From the NCBI GenBank assembly GCA_002482885.1, contig DLGW01000018.1, positions 1-37,249 on the forward strand: a stretch of 37,249 nt of DNA, read 5' to 3'. Shown in pieces: positions 1 to 7,442 of the stretch; positions within the stretch are counted from its first letter, which is position 1; the number at the start of each line of letters is the position of its first letter. Below the pieces are notes generated by a model, which had not been told where the DNA came from, searched no databases, and saw only the letters and a program-made list of their open reading frames with translations. This DNA comes from Flavobacteriaceae bacterium UBA7684. GTDB taxonomy: Bacteria > Bacteroidota > Bacteroidia > Flavobacteriales > Flavobacteriaceae. The position numbers were made by a program, and so were the translations under genes.

Positions 1-458
1 GAATCTTTCGCCATCATGTAGTTTACCGTGATTCTTTTACCAACATCACGCGCAAAATCAATGAATGAAAAGGTTTTCATCCAGTCATAATTATTTACTA
101 AAACCGGAGCATTTTCGGCGGTTGAATTAAAATCTAAAAATCGTGATAGAACTGATTTTATGCCCGCTACATTTTTATTTAAGGTAGCTTCGTCTAATAA
201 ATTTCTTTCGTCTGATTTTCCTGAAGGGTCACCAATCATACCAGTGGCACCTCCTACTAATGCGATGGGTTTATGTCCAAATTTTTCAAGATGAACCAAT
301 AAAATAATAGGCACTAAACTTCCAATATGTAAGGAATCACTGGTAGGATCAAAACCAATATAAGTAGTCGTCATTTCTTTGGTTAATTGCTCTTCGGTTC
401 CTGGCATCATGTCGTGAATCAACCCTCTCCACTGTAATTCTGCTACTAAATTCTTCAT
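1..458 (-). CDS. tyrS: tyrosine--tRNA ligase, N-terminal 152 residues (gene runs off the window)
   Basis: Class I aminoacyl-tRNA synthetase that charges tRNA-Tyr in the cytoplasm. Translating the minus strand from the ATG at 458 gives a protein beginning MKNLVAELQWRGLIHD. It has the tyrosine/ATP-binding segment TTYIGFDPTSDSLHIGS at residues 31-47, including the HIGH-type signature HIGS (44-47). The glycine-rich LVGGATGMIGDPSGKSDER of the Rossmann catalytic domain lies at residues 68-86. The KMSKS loop and S4 RNA-binding domain would lie beyond base 1. The start is supported by a Bacteroidota -7 box 19 bases upstream. The gene is divergent from the dehydrogenase at 563. Family assignment is secure; only the truncation limits it. 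Confidence 0.97.
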   Translation of the reverse strand, partial: MKNLVAELQWRGLIHDMMPGTEEQLTKEMTTTYIGFDPTSDSLHIGSLVPIILLVHLEKFGHKPIALVGGATGMIGDPSGKSDERNLLDEATLNKNVAGIKSVLSRFLDFNSTAENAPVLVNNYDWMKTFSFIDFARDVGKRITVNYMMAKD

Positions 459-477
459 CTGTAATTTAAAATTTGCG

Positions 478-485
478 CAAAGATA
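478..485 (-). promoter_or_regulatory. -7 promoter box of tyrS
   Basis: TATCTTTG on the minus strand matches the Bacteroidota consensus TAnnTTTG exactly. It ends 19 bases before the tyrS ATG, implying a short leader. No clear -33 TTG is seen at the expected spacing. Confidence 0.6.
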
Positions 486-524
486 AAATTTATATAATAA
501 CCCATTTATTCTTACTTATGTTTA

Positions 525-555
525 TTGAGTTATTTACGCTGAATAATTACATTTG
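525..555 (+). promoter_or_regulatory. -33/-7 promoter of the dehydrogenase gene
   Basis: TTG at 525-527, 20 bases of spacer, then TACATTTG at 548-555, which fits the Bacteroidota sigma-factor consensus. The ATG at 563 lies only 7 bases beyond the box, so the transcript would be nearly leaderless. This also argues against any start upstream of 563. Confidence 0.6.
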
Positions 556-562
556 CTTTTAT

Positions 563-1567
563 ATGATTTTAGTTACAGGAGCTACAGGTTTAGTAGGCGC
601 TCATTTAGTGTTGGCTCTTTTGCAAAAAGGAGAAAAAGTTCGAGCTACGTATCGAACCTTAGCTGCTATTCAAAAAACTGAAAAACTTTTTCATCTTCTA
701 AATCATTCCCACTTATTTGGGAATATTGAATGGATTGAAGCTGAAATCACAGACATCCCTGCTTTAGAAAAAGCTTTTGTGGGAATTGAATACGTGTATC
801 ATTGTGCAGCCATGATTTCTTTTGATGATAGTGATGCCGACTTCATGTACAAAACCAACACTGAAGGCACTGCCAACATCGTGAATTTAAGTTTGCATTA
901 TCAAATAAAAAAACTCTGTTACGTAAGTTCCATAGCGGCATTGGGGCATCATAAAAAGAAGTCTGAATGGATTCACGAAGAAACCGAATGGAATCCTGAA
1001 TTGGTGGACGACGATTATTCCTTAACCAAATACGGAGCCGAAATGGAAATCCAAAGAGGTATTCAAGAGGGGTTGAATGCGGTTATTGTAAATCCTGGGA
1101 TTATTTTAGGTGTTGGTTTTTGGAACAGAACTAGTGGAAAACTTTTCCCGACAGTTAACAAAGGGCTTCCCTTTTATACGCAAGGAGTTTGTGGATATGT
1201 AGATGTAGAAGATGTAGTTAAAGCCATGATTTTATTAATGGAAAAGGAGGTTTCTGGTGAACGTTTTTGTTTAGTAAGCGAAAACTTAAGTTATCAGGAA
1301 ATATTGAATCATGTTGCCCAAGTATTAAACAAGGCTAAACCTAAATATTATGCTCCTTTTTGGCTAACACACACTTTGTATTTAATAACTGGATTGTTGG
1401 CTTTTTTAAGAATCAAAAAACGATACTTTACTAAAAGCATGTCGGTTCATGCCCATAGTAAAACCTATTATGACAGTTCAAAAATCAAGAAGGAACTCGA
1501 ATTTGTTTTTAAACCCATCCCAGAAAGCATTCAAGAAATTGGAGCACTTTTTAAATCGCAACTATAA
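563..1567 (+). CDS. NAD(P)-dependent epimerase/dehydratase (extended SDR) family protein
   Basis: An extended short-chain dehydrogenase/reductase of 334 residues, cytoplasmic. The N-terminus MILVTGATGLVGAHL carries the TGxxGxxG dinucleotide-binding loop (residues 5-12). The catalytic Tyr-x3-Lys is at Y152/K156 (DYSLTKYG), with the serines before it in YVSSIAALG (about residues 120-128). A longer in-frame ATG exists at 473. It would add 30 hydrophobic residues ahead of the Rossmann fold, and the promoter box at 548-555 lies inside that extension, so 563 is preferred. The substrate cannot be told from sequence; sugar-nucleotide epimerases, dihydroflavonol-type reductases and steroid dehydrogenases share this layout. 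It converges on the DUF4296 gene with 3 bases between stops. Confidence 0.88.
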   Translation: MILVTGATGLVGAHLVLALLQKGEKVRATYRTLAAIQKTEKLFHLLNHSHLFGNIEWIEAEITDIPALEKAFVGIEYVYHCAAMISFDDSDADFMYKTNTEGTANIVNLSLHYQIKKLCYVSSIAALGHHKKKSEWIHEETEWNPELVDDDYSLTKYGAEMEIQRGIQEGLNAVIVNPGIILGVGFWNRTSGKLFPTVNKGLPFYTQGVCGYVDVEDVVKAMILLMEKEVSGERFCLVSENLSYQEILNHVAQVLNKAKPKYYAPFWLTHTLYLITGLLAFLRIKKRYFTKSMSVHAHSKTYYDSSKIKKELEFVFKPIPESIQEIGALFKSQL

Positions 1568-1570
1568 AAA

Positions 1571-1903
1571 CTACTGCCCTGATTCGGTTTTAAGAATTTC
1601 TGTTTTTACTTTTTGATAAACCTCTTCGTACATCTTTTGATAATCATCTACCTGCGAAGCATAGTATCGGTTACTCTGCACAAATTGCAAGCTGTCTATT
1701 TTGTACTTATGAGTAATAAAGGCGGGTATATTTTTATTAAAATTAGTATCTATATTGTGATTAGAAGTGGATTGTAATAAACTTAAATCATACAAAATAC
1801 TAATCATAGTATCTCTATGAATTAAGTTTTGTGGTTTTTCCACTACTTCTTTAGGCTTACATCCTAAAATAAGTAAAAACAATACAACGACTATTTTTTT
1901 CAT
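1571..1903 (-). CDS. DUF4296 family lipoprotein
   Basis: A 110-residue protein starting MKKIVVVLFLLILGCKP: a type II signal peptide with lipobox ILGC, so Cys15 should be lipidated and the protein anchored in a membrane. The remainder (HRDTMISILYDLSLLQST, then the region with HKYKIDSLQFVQSNRYYAS) matches the DUF4296 pattern found across Flavobacteriales. Function is unknown. It starts 3 bases after the dihydroorotase stop, as the last gene of a three-gene operon with the mannosyltransferase and dihydroorotase. That arrangement is not explained by any shared pathway I can name. Confidence 0.85.
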   Translation of the reverse strand: MKKIVVVLFLLILGCKPKEVVEKPQNLIHRDTMISILYDLSLLQSTSNHNIDTNFNKNIPAFITHKYKIDSLQFVQSNRYYASQVDDYQKMYEEVYQKVKTEILKTESGQ

Positions 1904-1906
1904 GAA

Positions 1907-3250
1907 TTAAGCTCTATCGAACAATAAACGCTTTCCACATTTAATATCCTTTACTTTAAAATTGCTGTAAACCAACTGACCATTAACTAAAGTATGGGTA
2001 ATTCTAGATTTAAAATTAACCCCTTCTAGTGGAGACCAACCACATTTATATAAAATATTGTCTTTTTTTACATTCCAAGGCATACTTGGACTTATAATCA
2101 CTAAATCCGCAAAATAACCTTCTTTAATAAAACCTCTTTTGTGAATATTAAAGATTTTAGCAGGATTATGACACATCTTTTCTACAATTTTTTCTACGGA
2201 TATTTTTCCTTGATGATGCGCCTCAAACATAGCTACTAAGCTGTGCTGAACTAACGGTCCTCCAGAGGGTGCTTTGGCATATAAATTCTGTTTTTCCTCC
2301 AAAGTATGTGGCGCATGGTCGGTAGCAATTACATCTATACGATCATCTAATAAAGCTTCCCATAAAGCGGTTTTATCAGCAGCCGTTTTTACTGCAGGAT
2401 TCCATTTAATTAAATTTCCTTTAGTTTCGTAATCTTCGTTGGTGAACCACAAATGATGTATACAAACCTCGGCGGTGATTTGTTTTTGTTCTAACGGAAT
2501 TTTATTGGTAAACAATTCCAATTCCTTAGCGGTAGATACATGAAATACATGTAAACGTGCGCCTGTTTTTTTAGCCAAAGCCACCGCTTTAGAAGACGAT
2601 AAATAACAAGCCTCTTCGCTACGAATTAAATGATGGTATTTTACGGGAATATTGTCTCCGTATTTTTCTGTATATAAAGCTAGATTCTTTTTTATAGTAT
2701 CTTCGTCTTCGCAATGAACAGCAATCAGCATTTTAGTTCCCGAGAATATTTTTTCTAGCGCTTCTGGGTTATCTACCAACATATTCCCTGTGGAAGAACC
2801 CAAAAATAATTTTATTCCCGCTACATTAGTTGGGTCTGTTTTTAATACCTCTTCTAAGTTATCGTTAGTGCCTCCCATCATAAATGAGTAGTTAGCATGT
2901 GATTTTTTAGCCGCAATTTTATATTTGTCTTCCAACAACTTTTGAGTCACCGCATTAGGTACGGTATTGGGTTGTTCAATATAAGAAGTTACTCCTCCTG
3001 CTACTGCTGCTCTGGATTCTGATTCAATATCTCCTTTATGAGTTAAGCCTGGTTCTCTAAAATGAACTTGATCATCTATAACCCCTGGTACAACATAACT
3101 TCCTTCGGCATCTAAAATTTTACAATCAGGTGTTTTAGCACTAATGGAAGAAGCTATTTCTACAATAAACTCATCTTCAATGAGTATGTCACCTTCTACT
3201 ATTTTCCCTTCATTTACTATCCTAGCATTCTTAATCAATATTCTGTTCAT
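1907..3250 (-). CDS. pyrC: dihydroorotase, Bacteroidota-type class I, with Gln in the first metal-His position
   Basis: An amidohydrolase of 447 residues, predicted to cyclise N-carbamoyl-aspartate to dihydroorotate in de novo pyrimidine synthesis. Recognisable elements are DDQVHFREPG at 59-68, the carboxylated lysine candidate K147 in AGIKLFLGSSTGN, H179 in AVHCEDED, H237 in HVFHVST, and catalytic D311 in VIATDHAPHT. The metal-binding DxHxH motif reads D59-D-Q61-V-H63, so its first histidine is replaced by glutamine. From memory this substitution is common in Bacteroidota members annotated as dihydroorotase, but whether the enzyme binds one metal or two is open. The gene lies 9 bases after the mannosyltransferase and 3 bases before the DUF4296 gene. 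Allantoinase or dihydropyrimidinase are less likely alternatives. Confidence 0.85.
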   Translation of the reverse strand: MNRILIKNARIVNEGKIVEGDILIEDEFIVEIASSISAKTPDCKILDAEGSYVVPGVIDDQVHFREPGLTHKGDIESESRAAVAGGVTSYIEQPNTVPNAVTQKLLEDKYKIAAKKSHANYSFMMGGTNDNLEEVLKTDPTNVAGIKLFLGSSTGNMLVDNPEALEKIFSGTKMLIAVHCEDEDTIKKNLALYTEKYGDNIPVKYHHLIRSEEACYLSSSKAVALAKKTGARLHVFHVSTAKELELFTNKIPLEQKQITAEVCIHHLWFTNEDYETKGNLIKWNPAVKTAADKTALWEALLDDRIDVIATDHAPHTLEEKQNLYAKAPSGGPLVQHSLVAMFEAHHQGKISVEKIVEKMCHNPAKIFNIHKRGFIKEGYFADLVIISPSMPWNVKKDNILYKCGWSPLEGVNFKSRITHTLVNGQLVYSNFKVKDIKCGKRLLFDRA

Positions 3251-3259
3251 TGGAAAAAA

Positions 3260-3985
3260 TTATAATGTCCTGAAAAATTTTCTAATTCTTAAGCTAATCA
3301 CTCCAAAAATGGCTTCGCTGATAATGGCGTTACTCATTTTTGATTCCCCTTGGGTTCTATCGGTAAATATGATTGGTATTTCTAGGATTTGACTTCCCAT
3401 CACATGAGCTCGATATTTCATTTCTATTTGAAAGGCATACCCCACAAATTTTACTTTGTCTAAATTGATATGCTCTAAAACTCGTTTGCGGTAACAAATA
3501 AAACCAGACGTTGCATCATGTACTTTAAAACCCATAACCAATCGTACATACACCGAAGCAAAGTAAGACATTAATACACGACTTAAAGGCCAATTCACCA
3601 CATTAACTCCAGAAATGTATCTAGACCCTATAACTACATCAGTATTAGGCTGTAAACAAGCTTCTTGCAAACGAATTAAATCTAGCGGATTGTGCGAAAA
3701 ATCAGCATCCATTTCAAAAATAAAATCATACTGGTTTTGTAATGCCCATTTAAATCCATGAATATAGGCAGTACCTAGGCCTGATTTTGCTTTACGAACT
3801 TCTAAAAATAATTGGTTTGGAAATTCTTTTTGTAAATCTTGAACTAACTCACCTGTTCCGTCAGGAGAATTATCGTCTACCACCAAAACATGAAAAACCA
3901 TAGGCAACTGAAAAACGGCACGAACTATACGTTCGATAGTTTGCTTTTCATTATAAGTAGGTATAATTACTAATGATTTTGTCAT
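3260..3985 (-). CDS. polyprenol monophosphomannose synthase-like glycosyltransferase (GT2)
   Basis: A 241-residue family 2 glycosyltransferase with no hydrophobic C-terminal extension. It resembles the catalytic domain of dolichol/polyprenol-phosphate mannosyltransferases, which move a sugar from a nucleotide donor to a lipid-phosphate carrier at the inner membrane. It shows the GT-A start MTKSLVIIPTYNE, the donor-binding VVDDNSPDGTG (35-45), the metal-binding D93-A-D95 in FEMDADFSHNP, and DATSGFICYRKRVLE further on. The sugar specificity is inferred from family only. It is the first gene of the operon continuing into dihydroorotase and DUF4296, with a -7 box at 4003-4010. Confidence 0.87.
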   Translation of the reverse strand: MTKSLVIIPTYNEKQTIERIVRAVFQLPMVFHVLVVDDNSPDGTGELVQDLQKEFPNQLFLEVRKAKSGLGTAYIHGFKWALQNQYDFIFEMDADFSHNPLDLIRLQEACLQPNTDVVIGSRYISGVNVVNWPLSRVLMSYFASVYVRLVMGFKVHDATSGFICYRKRVLEHINLDKVKFVGYAFQIEMKYRAHVMGSQILEIPIIFTDRTQGESKMSNAIISEAIFGVISLRIRKFFRTL

Positions 3986-4002
3986 ATGGCTAAATTCCCG
4001 TG

Positions 4003-4010
4003 CAAAAATA
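4003..4010 (-). promoter_or_regulatory. -7 box of the mannosyltransferase-dihydroorotase-DUF4296 operon
   Basis: TATTTTTG on the minus strand ends 17 bases before the ATG at 3985. A TTG lies about 15 bases upstream, closer than the usual 19-20, so the -33 part is uncertain. Confidence 0.5.
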
Positions 4011-4076
4011 ATTTATTTTGTGGCGCAACCATTAAAAATGAAGCTAATTATTTATCGCTTAAAATAGTAAAATTAG

Positions 4077-4084
4077 TACTTTTG
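4077..4084 (+). promoter_or_regulatory. -7 box of the DUF4271-hemD operon
   Basis: TACTTTTG on the plus strand, followed by the ATG at 4092. It is divergent from the box at 4003-4010. The 7-base gap to the start codon again implies a nearly leaderless message. Confidence 0.55.
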
Positions 4085-4091
4085 CGCAGCT

Positions 4092-4766
4092 ATGATGGAT
4101 ATTCATTTTACAGAACGCATTACCGAAAACACCGATTGGGCAACGATTGCTTTTATAAGCTCTGTTGCGCTTGTGGTATTAGTTAAAACGCTATTCGAAA
4201 AAAAATTCGTTGACTTTACTAATATTATTCTTTCTAGTAAGTTCTTTAAAACCTACAGAGACAGTAACAGTTTAATGAGCTGGTTTAACATTCTTTTGGT
4301 ATTGGTTCACTTCATATCCTTTTCCTTTTTTATTCATTTAAGCTTAAGTTACTTTGGCGTTACCGAAAAATTTAATTGGCAACACTTGTTATTTGTAGCA
4401 TCGGGGCTAGCTAGTTTTATATTGGTAAAACAGATTTTAGACAAACTGATTTCGTTTACTTTTGAAATTAACGAATTTCATTCTTTTTATAACCTACAAA
4501 AAATCAGTTACAAAAATTTTATTGGTATTTTATTTATTCCTATCAATATATTTTTGTTTTATAATTCCGTTCAAAACGAATATATAATGCATTCCCTTAT
4601 AGGCTTATTCATTACCCTGAACGCCTTAGCATTTATTAATATTCTTAGAGCAAATTCAAAACAAATAATCAGCCAGTTTTTTTATTTTTTTTTATATCTT
4701 TGCGCGCTTGAAATAGCGCCATATCTGATAGTTAGTTATTGGTTTATTAAATTGAATTTGATTTAA
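4092..4766 (+). CDS. DUF4271 family integral membrane protein
   Basis: A 224-residue hydrophobic protein. After a short N-terminus (MMDIHFTERITENTDWATIAF) there are about six predicted membrane helices: VALVVLVKTLF near 20-35, ILLVLVHFISFSFFIHL near 72-90, LLFVASGLASFILV near 100-115, FIGILFIPINIFLFY near 145-160, MHSLIGLFITLNALAF near 165-182, and a last one ending IAPYLIVSYWFI. The size, helix layout and position directly before hemD match DUF4271, a Bacteroidota-restricted family of unknown function. Two adjacent ATGs (4092, 4095) cannot be separated. It shares a strand and close spacing (13 bases) with hemD. Confidence 0.8.
   Translation: MMDIHFTERITENTDWATIAFISSVALVVLVKTLFEKKFVDFTNIILSSKFFKTYRDSNSLMSWFNILLVLVHFISFSFFIHLSLSYFGVTEKFNWQHLLFVASGLASFILVKQILDKLISFTFEINEFHSFYNLQKISYKNFIGILFIPINIFLFYNSVQNEYIMHSLIGLFITLNALAFINILRANSKQIISQFFYFFLYLCALEIAPYLIVSYWFIKLNLI
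4695..4702 (+). promoter_or_regulatory. possible internal -7 box for hemD
   Basis: TATCTTTG lies within the last 72 bases of the DUF4271 gene, 77 bases before the hemD ATG. The exact consensus match suggests hemD may also be expressed on its own, but no -33 TTG is evident and the match could be chance in AT-rich coding DNA. Confidence 0.3.
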
Positions 4767-4779
4767 GCATCGTACGACC

Positions 4780-5529
4780 ATGAAAGTTAAAACCATTTTG
4801 GTGTCTCAACCCGAACCCAAAGTCGAGCATTCTCCTTATTACGACCTTCAACACAAACATAAAATAAAGGTTGATTTTAGACCCTTTATCCATGTTGAAT
4901 CGGTTAGCGCTAACCACGTAAGACAACAAAAAATTGACCTTAAAAATTTTACTGCTATTGTTTTAACCAGTAAAAATTCTGTGGATCACTTTTTTAGAGT
5001 TGCAGAAGAAATGAGATACAAAGTTCCTGAAGATATGAAGTATTTTTGTCAATCAGAAGCGGTTGCTTTTTACTTACAAAAATATGTAGTGTACAGAAAA
5101 CGAAAAATATATATCGGTCAAAAAGACTTTGCAGATTTAACTCCGTTAATTAAAAAATACAAAACAGAAAAATTTTTATTACCTGTTTCTGACAAATTAA
5201 ACTCCGAAGTTCCTACTATTATGAATGGACTAGAAGTAGATTGGACTCAAGGGATTTTTTATAAAACAGTAATGAGTGATTTGTCTGACTTAAAAGACGT
5301 GTATTACGATATACTTGCTTTTTTTAGTCCATCTGGAATTCGTTCCTTATTTCATAATTTTCCAGACTTTCAACAAAACAATACCCGAATTGCCGTATTT
5401 GGTTCAACTACCGAAGAAGAAGCCTTAAAACACGGTTTGGTTGTAAATATTAAAGCACCTACCAAAGAAACCCCTTCCATGACCATGGCTTTAGAAAAGT
5501 ATGTTACCGAAGCTAATAAAGCGAAATAG
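4780..5529 (+). CDS. hemD: uroporphyrinogen-III synthase
   Basis: A 249-residue protein predicted to close hydroxymethylbilane to uroporphyrinogen III, the branch point of heme and siroheme synthesis. HemD sequences are poorly conserved. The assignment rests on the start KTILVSQPEP, the internal FTAIVLTSKNSVDHFF (about 54-69), the later YYDILAFFSPSGIRSLFHNFP (about 172-192), and the tail FGSTTEEEALKHGLVVNIKAPTKETPSMTMALEKY. Together these follow the two-domain HemD plan. It is preceded by DUF4271, a neighbour typical of Flavobacteriales, and followed 21 bases later by a strong terminator. Confidence 0.85.
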   Translation: MKVKTILVSQPEPKVEHSPYYDLQHKHKIKVDFRPFIHVESVSANHVRQQKIDLKNFTAIVLTSKNSVDHFFRVAEEMRYKVPEDMKYFCQSEAVAFYLQKYVVYRKRKIYIGQKDFADLTPLIKKYKTEKFLLPVSDKLNSEVPTIMNGLEVDWTQGIFYKTVMSDLSDLKDVYYDILAFFSPSGIRSLFHNFPDFQQNNTRIAVFGSTTEEEALKHGLVVNIKAPTKETPSMTMALEKYVTEANKAK

Positions 5530-5550
5530 AAAATAATATATATTATCAAA

Positions 5551-5580
5551 GCCTGCTCCATGGAGCAGGCTTTTTGTTTT
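5551..5580 (+). terminator. rho-independent terminator after hemD
   Basis: A perfect 10-base-pair palindrome, GCCTGCTCCA followed by its complement, then TTTTTGTTTT. It is G+C-rich in an AT-rich region. The reverse side has only a short T run, so termination is mainly on the plus strand. Confidence 0.9.
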
Positions 5581-5647
5581 TATACCATACTGTCCTTAAT
5601 AATGATAGTAACCACCGTGAGACAGAAGTGACACAGCAAAATACTGA

Positions 5648-6034
5648 TCATTTTTTTGCCGTAAGAATATGAATTAACGGAATACACCAAGACACGATCA
5701 TGAATAAACCGCCGATTGGAGTGATGAATCCGATTTTTTTGAAATTGATTTGGCTGATGGCTTGGGTAGATAATAAATAAATGGAGCCTGAAAACAATAA
5801 AGTTCCTAACAAAGCTGTCCAAAACACATGGAATTTCACACTGGATGGAAAATAAGTTTGCACGGCTATAAAAAGTAAAAATAACGCCATATACATTTGG
5901 TATTTTACTCCTGTTTCAAAAGATTGTAAAGCAGAAACTTCTAACTTACTTTTTAATCCGTGGGCAGCAAAAGCGCCTAAAACAATGGATAGTATTCCAA
6001 ACACTAAACCCACCAACAATATTTTTTTGTCCAT
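5648..6034 (-). CDS. DUF423 family membrane protein
   Basis: A 128-residue protein with four predicted membrane helices. The signature GAFAAHGLKSKL (about 21-32) follows the first helix and FETGVKYQMYMALFLLF forms the second. SGSIYLLSTQ and then IGFITPIGGLFMIVSWC complete the family pattern also seen in E. coli YgdD. It is a small inner-membrane protein of unknown function, monocistronic here, between a terminator and a divergent dehydrogenase. Start at ATG 6034; no ribosome-binding site or consensus promoter box is evident. Confidence 0.88.
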   Translation of the reverse strand: MDKKILLVGLVFGILSIVLGAFAAHGLKSKLEVSALQSFETGVKYQMYMALFLLFIAVQTYFPSSVKFHVFWTALLGTLLFSGSIYLLSTQAISQINFKKIGFITPIGGLFMIVSWCIPLIHILTAKK

Positions 6035-6096
6035 ACTTTTTTTTACAAAAATCGAGAATTCCTTTTTTGATTTTGCTTAAATTGGTAAAAAAAAAG

Positions 6097-7440
6097 ATGC
6101 GTCGGATTCTTTTATTAGGGGCAGGAAAATCTTCGGGCTATTTAATTCGTTTTCTATTGGATAAATCGGTTAGCGAAAACTTGTTTATTACTGTGGCTGG
6201 ATTGGATGTAAAGGAAATGCAAGCTAAAACCCAACATCACCCACGTACAGTCGTTGAATTATTGGATGTAAACCACAAAGAATCCGTGAGTTTACTGGTT
6301 CAACAGTGTGATTTGGTGATTTCTTTATTACCTCCTCATTTACATTTATTAGCGGCGGAGTGTTGCTTACTACATCAAAAACATTTTTTAACCGCGTCTT
6401 ATGTAAGTACCGACCTAAAAAAGCTACACGAACAGGTGGTAAAAAACCAACTGATTTTTTTAAACGAGATGGGCTTAGATCCAGGCATTGACCACATGAG
6501 TGCTTTGCGTTTATTGAATCGATTAAAAAAACAAGGTGCCAAAACATTAGGATTTAAATCGTATTGTGGGGGTTTAATTGCTCCTGAATCTGATACCAAT
6601 GCTTGGCATTATAAATTTACTTGGAACCCCCGAAATGTGGTGTTGGCAGGGCAAGGCTCACCCGCTCAGTTTTTGCAAGATGGACAAATTAAATACATTC
6701 CGTACGCTCAACTATTTAAAAGAACAGAGACTTTTGTACTACAGTCAGGAAATTTTGAAGGTTACGCAAATCGAGATTCCTTGGCCTATCAAAAACTGTA
6801 TGGATTAGAAAATGTGGATACGTTTATCAGAGGAACATTGCGTTACCAAGGATTTTGTTCGGCTTGGGATATTTTAGTACAATTGGGCTTAACAGACAAT
6901 TCATCTATTATTGAAGATTCTGAACAACTTACCGCTATTGATTTTATTAATCGCTTTTTATTGGGGAATCCTAATGAAAACATTATTGAAAGAATCGAAA
7001 AAACATTAGATAAAAAATTATCTGTCGACCAAATTCAAAAAATCAACGAATTGGAGTTTACGGAAAACACCCAAGCTTTAGGAATTCCGCAAGCGACTGC
7101 GGCGGTGATGTTGGAAAAAATCTTACTGAAACATTGGGCATTAGCCGCAAACGACAAAGATTTAGTGGTCATGTGTCATGAAATCACTTATCAACTTAAT
7201 CAAGAAATCAAAACCATACAATCGGAACTACAAGTCGTTGGCGAAGACCAAACCTACACCGCTATGGCGAAAACGGTGGGTTTACCTTTGGGGATTGCGG
7301 CTTTGTTAATTTTGAATGAAAAAATAAAAAACTACGGAGTACTTTTACCTTTAAATGCTTCCATTTACGAACCCGTTTTGCAAGAATTAGAGCAATATGG
7401 AATTCGGTTTACAGAGAGCGAAAAAAGCGTTAAAGATTAA
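6097..7440 (+). CDS. saccharopine dehydrogenase-like oxidoreductase
   Basis: A 447-residue protein with an N-terminal NAD(P)-binding Rossmann fold (MRRILLLGAGKSSGYLIRFL, residues 1-20, GAGxxxG) and the C-terminal saccharopine dehydrogenase-type domain. Diagnostic stretches are NEMGLDPGIDHMSALRLLN (about 123-141) and FKSYCGGLIAPESDTNAWHYKFTW. The family covers saccharopine dehydrogenases (lysine metabolism) and carboxynorspermidine-type enzymes, so the reaction is not fixed by sequence alone. A TTG 30 bases upstream would add MILLKLVKKK, but the family begins at the Rossmann strand, so the ATG at 6097 is chosen. It ends 2 bases before the convergent M16 gene with no terminator between. Confidence 0.85.
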   Translation: MRRILLLGAGKSSGYLIRFLLDKSVSENLFITVAGLDVKEMQAKTQHHPRTVVELLDVNHKESVSLLVQQCDLVISLLPPHLHLLAAECCLLHQKHFLTASYVSTDLKKLHEQVVKNQLIFLNEMGLDPGIDHMSALRLLNRLKKQGAKTLGFKSYCGGLIAPESDTNAWHYKFTWNPRNVVLAGQGSPAQFLQDGQIKYIPYAQLFKRTETFVLQSGNFEGYANRDSLAYQKLYGLENVDTFIRGTLRYQGFCSAWDILVQLGLTDNSSIIEDSEQLTAIDFINRFLLGNPNENIIERIEKTLDKKLSVDQIQKINELEFTENTQALGIPQATAAVMLEKILLKHWALAANDKDLVVMCHEITYQLNQEIKTIQSELQVVGEDQTYTAMAKTVGLPLGIAALLILNEKIKNYGVLLPLNASIYEPVLQELEQYGIRFTESEKSVKD

Positions 7441-7442
7441 AT

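Noticed and set aside
473..562. N-terminal extension of the dehydrogenase from an upstream ATG
   Set aside because: The added 30 residues precede the Rossmann fold that normally starts the family, and the promoter box lies inside them.
3986..4186. 66-codon plus-strand frame overlapping the DUF4271 start
   Set aside because: It spans the divergent promoter region and is out of frame with DUF4271, whose start and membrane helices are convincing.
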